The notes under the pieces are model-generated. The model ran no database searches. It was given only the letters and a program-made list of their open reading frames with translations, and had not been told where the DNA came from. Below, in pieces: positions 62,896 through 64,000 of a stretch of DNA of 64,000 bases. Every line of letters starts with the position of its first letter. Position 1 is the first letter of the stretch. The position numbers and the translations under genes were made by a program. The DNA comes from JBCDCE01 sp039182515. Lineage in GTDB: Bacteria; Pseudomonadota; Alphaproteobacteria; Rhodobacterales; Rhodobacteraceae. The DNA lies in the NCBI GenBank assembly GCA_039182515.1, contig JBCDCE010000007.1:13694-77693 (forward strand). The letters run 5' to 3'.

Positions 62896-63300
62896 ATGAT
62901 TGGACGCCTGAACCACGTAGCGATTGCTGTACCGGATCTAGAGGCAGCGGCCGCACAGTATCGTGGCACACTGGGTGCAAATGTTGGCGCACCTCAAGAT
63001 GAGCCAGACCATGGCGTGACAGTGGTTTTTATCGAGTTGCCCAACACAAAAATTGAGCTGCTCTATCCCTTGGGTGAGGCCAGCCCAATCAACGGGTTTT
63101 TGGAAAAAAACCCTTCGGGCGGCATTCATCACATGTGCTATGAGGTGGACGATATTTTGGCCGCGCGTGACAAGCTACAAGCGGAAGGCGCACGCGTTTT
63201 GGGCTCTGGTGAGCCAAAGATCGGCGCGCACGGCAAACCCGTTCTCTTTTTGCATCCTAAGGACTTCAATGGTTGTTTGATTGAATTGGAAGAGGTTTGA
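62896..63300 (+). CDS. mce: Methylmalonyl-CoA epimerase
   Basis: A 134-residue VOC-fold enzyme that interconverts (R)- and (S)-methylmalonyl-CoA in propionyl-CoA breakdown. The start GRLNHVAIAVPDLEAAAAQY, the metal ligands in NHVAIAV and GGIHHMCYEVDDI, and VLFLHPKDFNGCLIELEEV at the end are all typical. AAAAGGAG precedes ATG 62896. Its stop codon overlaps the DUF1467 ATG by one base (TGATG). The mutase genes are not present here. Confidence 0.95.
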   Translation: MIGRLNHVAIAVPDLEAAAAQYRGTLGANVGAPQDEPDHGVTVVFIELPNTKIELLYPLGEASPINGFLEKNPSGGIHHMCYEVDDILAARDKLQAEGARVLGSGEPKIGAHGKPVLFLHPKDFNGCLIELEEV

Positions 63301-63584
63301 TGTCCATCACTTCCGCAATTGTTCTCTATGCCGTGATTTGGTTCATGACTTTTTTGGTGGTGCTGCCGCTGAATATGAAAACCCAAGGCGATATGGGTGA
63401 AGTAGTTCCAGGCACGCATAAATCGGCACCTGCGGATCCTCAAATCAAGCGCAAGGCATGGATCACGACGCTTTGGGCTGCAGGGTTGTGGGCCGTTATC
63501 GGAGGCACAATTATCTCAGGTGTGATTTCGGTGCGCGATATAGATGTGTTTAATCGGATGGGGTCGCCATCGGCACAGCCGTGA
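63300..63584 (+). CDS. DUF1467-family membrane protein
   Basis: A 94-residue protein with two membrane segments (SAIVLYAVIWFMTFLVVLPL and TTLWAAGLWAVIGGTIISGV) and a conserved connecting loop GDMGEVVPGTHKSAPADPQI, which defines DUF1467. It occurs in alphaproteobacteria, often next to mce as here. The function is not known. The ATG at 63300 is preferred to an overlapping TTG three bases earlier. Its 3' end overlaps the convergent EI24 gene by about 35 bases. Confidence 0.9.
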   Translation: MSITSAIVLYAVIWFMTFLVVLPLNMKTQGDMGEVVPGTHKSAPADPQIKRKAWITTLWAAGLWAVIGGTIISGVISVRDIDVFNRMGSPSAQP

Positions 63585-64000
63585 GGCGGTGGAAAATATG
63601 TGTAAAGGTGGCGACACCAAATATTGGGATCACAAGGTTCAAGAGTGGCACCGATAAAGGCACCGCCATCAGCGTGCCAGCCGCCCAAATCGAGGCAAAG
63701 TGCAACTTGCGCAACCGCCTTGCCTCGGCAAGGCCCACGCGACGCACCGCGACGAGGTGAAAATACTCTCGGCCCAGCAAAAAGCCATTTAGCCCCCAAA
63801 AGATGATCGGCGCGAAGGGCAAAAAGATCACGTAGAGCACGAGCGCCAAAAGATAGACCAGCCCCGAGATCGAACGCCAGAACCAGACGGGCACCATCGC
63901 AACGGCCAACATGACAACCACGCCGAGGGCAAACACCTTCATCTGCCGTTCCGCCCATCGATCTACCTCGCCGCCGGCGACCGAGGTCAGCATCAGGAAG
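63550..64000 (-). CDS. EI24/CysZ-like membrane protein (5' end outside the window)
   Basis: The C-terminal 150 residues of an EI24-domain protein; the reading frame is open to the right edge of the window, and the full gene is likely about 230-250 codons. Visible are two hydrophobic segments (VFALGVVVMLAVAMVPVWF, LVYLLALVLYVIFLPFAPI), then the family motif NGFLLGREYFHLVAVRR and a last span LMAVPLSVPLLNLVIPIFGV, with FTHIFHRL. CysZ of this family is a sulfate permease, but the alphaproteobacterial members have no proven role. An in-frame ATG at 63993 is probably internal. Confidence 0.8.
   Translation of the reverse strand, partial: FLMLTSVAGGEVDRWAERQMKVFALGVVVMLAVAMVPVWFWRSISGLVYLLALVLYVIFLPFAPIIFWGLNGFLLGREYFHLVAVRRVGLAEARRLRKLHFASIWAAGTLMAVPLSVPLLNLVIPIFGVATFTHIFHRLTAVPMATPSD

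Noticed and set aside
63763..63783. A GAAAATACTC match that looks like the dispersed 3' element
   Set aside because: It lies inside the EI24 coding sequence and shares only the AAAATACTC part.

Overview
The window looks like chromosomal DNA of an alphaproteobacterium, most probably a marine Rhodobacteraceae (Roseobacter-group) member. This is inferred from family content: a TIGR01459-type HAD hydrolase, Hsp20 followed by a DUF1150 gene, DUF1467 next to methylmalonyl-CoA epimerase, an lgt-midA-pgeF run, a NuoE-NuoF fusion formate dehydrogenase subunit, a Hint-domain protein and a GTTC-N7-GTTC type LexA box. No rRNA, tRNA, CRISPR array, transposase or integrase was seen; most of the window is ordinary core genome with short accessory patches.

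Layout. 0-10 kb: MaoC hydratase, HAD phosphatase, a Popeye-like membrane protein, a DegP/DegQ protease, a lipoprotein, a LexA-controlled orphan OB-fold gene related to the DnaE2 C-terminus, a 2Fe-2S ferredoxin, purD and xseA. 10-19 kb: an AlkB-type monooxygenase, an orphan NuoEF-type formate dehydrogenase beta subunit, ftsY with two expanded Glu-Pro tracts, a DMT transporter, yciB, a VOC protein, an arginine-deiminase-like enzyme with a LuxR-like HTH gene beside it. 19-25 kb: Mn pyrophosphatase, three tandem paralogous TbpB-like lipoproteins, and groES-groEL behind a perfect CIRCE operator. 25-30.5 kb is the most rearranged part: ArsR plus flavodoxin, a histidine kinase, a zinc-ribbon protein and an unknown membrane protein lie between groEL and a vWA gene. 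Inside it are a decayed 3' end of a second groEL and the last codons of a second vWA gene, which looks like the scar of a tandem duplication.

30-43 kb: an orphan phnM, a second DMT transporter, purEK, ydcH, hsp20-DUF1150, a zinc acyl-hydrolase, a tiny membrane protein, trxB, an Lrp regulator, a Hint protein, and the overlapping lgt-midA-pgeF operon. 43-50 kb: ubiK, ybjN, the overlapping proC-csaA-dehydrogenase operon, tdk, an HTH protein with arsH, and a KAS III enzyme. 50-64 kb: carB, two divergent GT87-like mannosyltransferase paralogues, an SMR transporter, a DM13 protein, aspS, a DUF1800-DUF1501 pair, a receiver protein, methylmalonyl-CoA epimerase, DUF1467 and the 3' part of an EI24/CysZ-like gene that runs off the right edge.

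Two features run across genes. First, a short dispersed element (core TTTTCyTGGynAAAATACTC) occurs six times, usually just after a stop codon in the direction of the gene it follows, and in several copies it is followed by one or two hairpins whose stems differ in sequence yet stay paired. Second, several small genes with clear ribosome binding sites (40 to 70 codons) sit in gaps that are easy to miss. No complete novel defence or mobile system is visible. The best candidates for something undescribed are the SOS-controlled DnaE2-tail gene, the groEL-vWA duplication scar, the covarying 3' element and the TbpB-like lipoprotein triplet.
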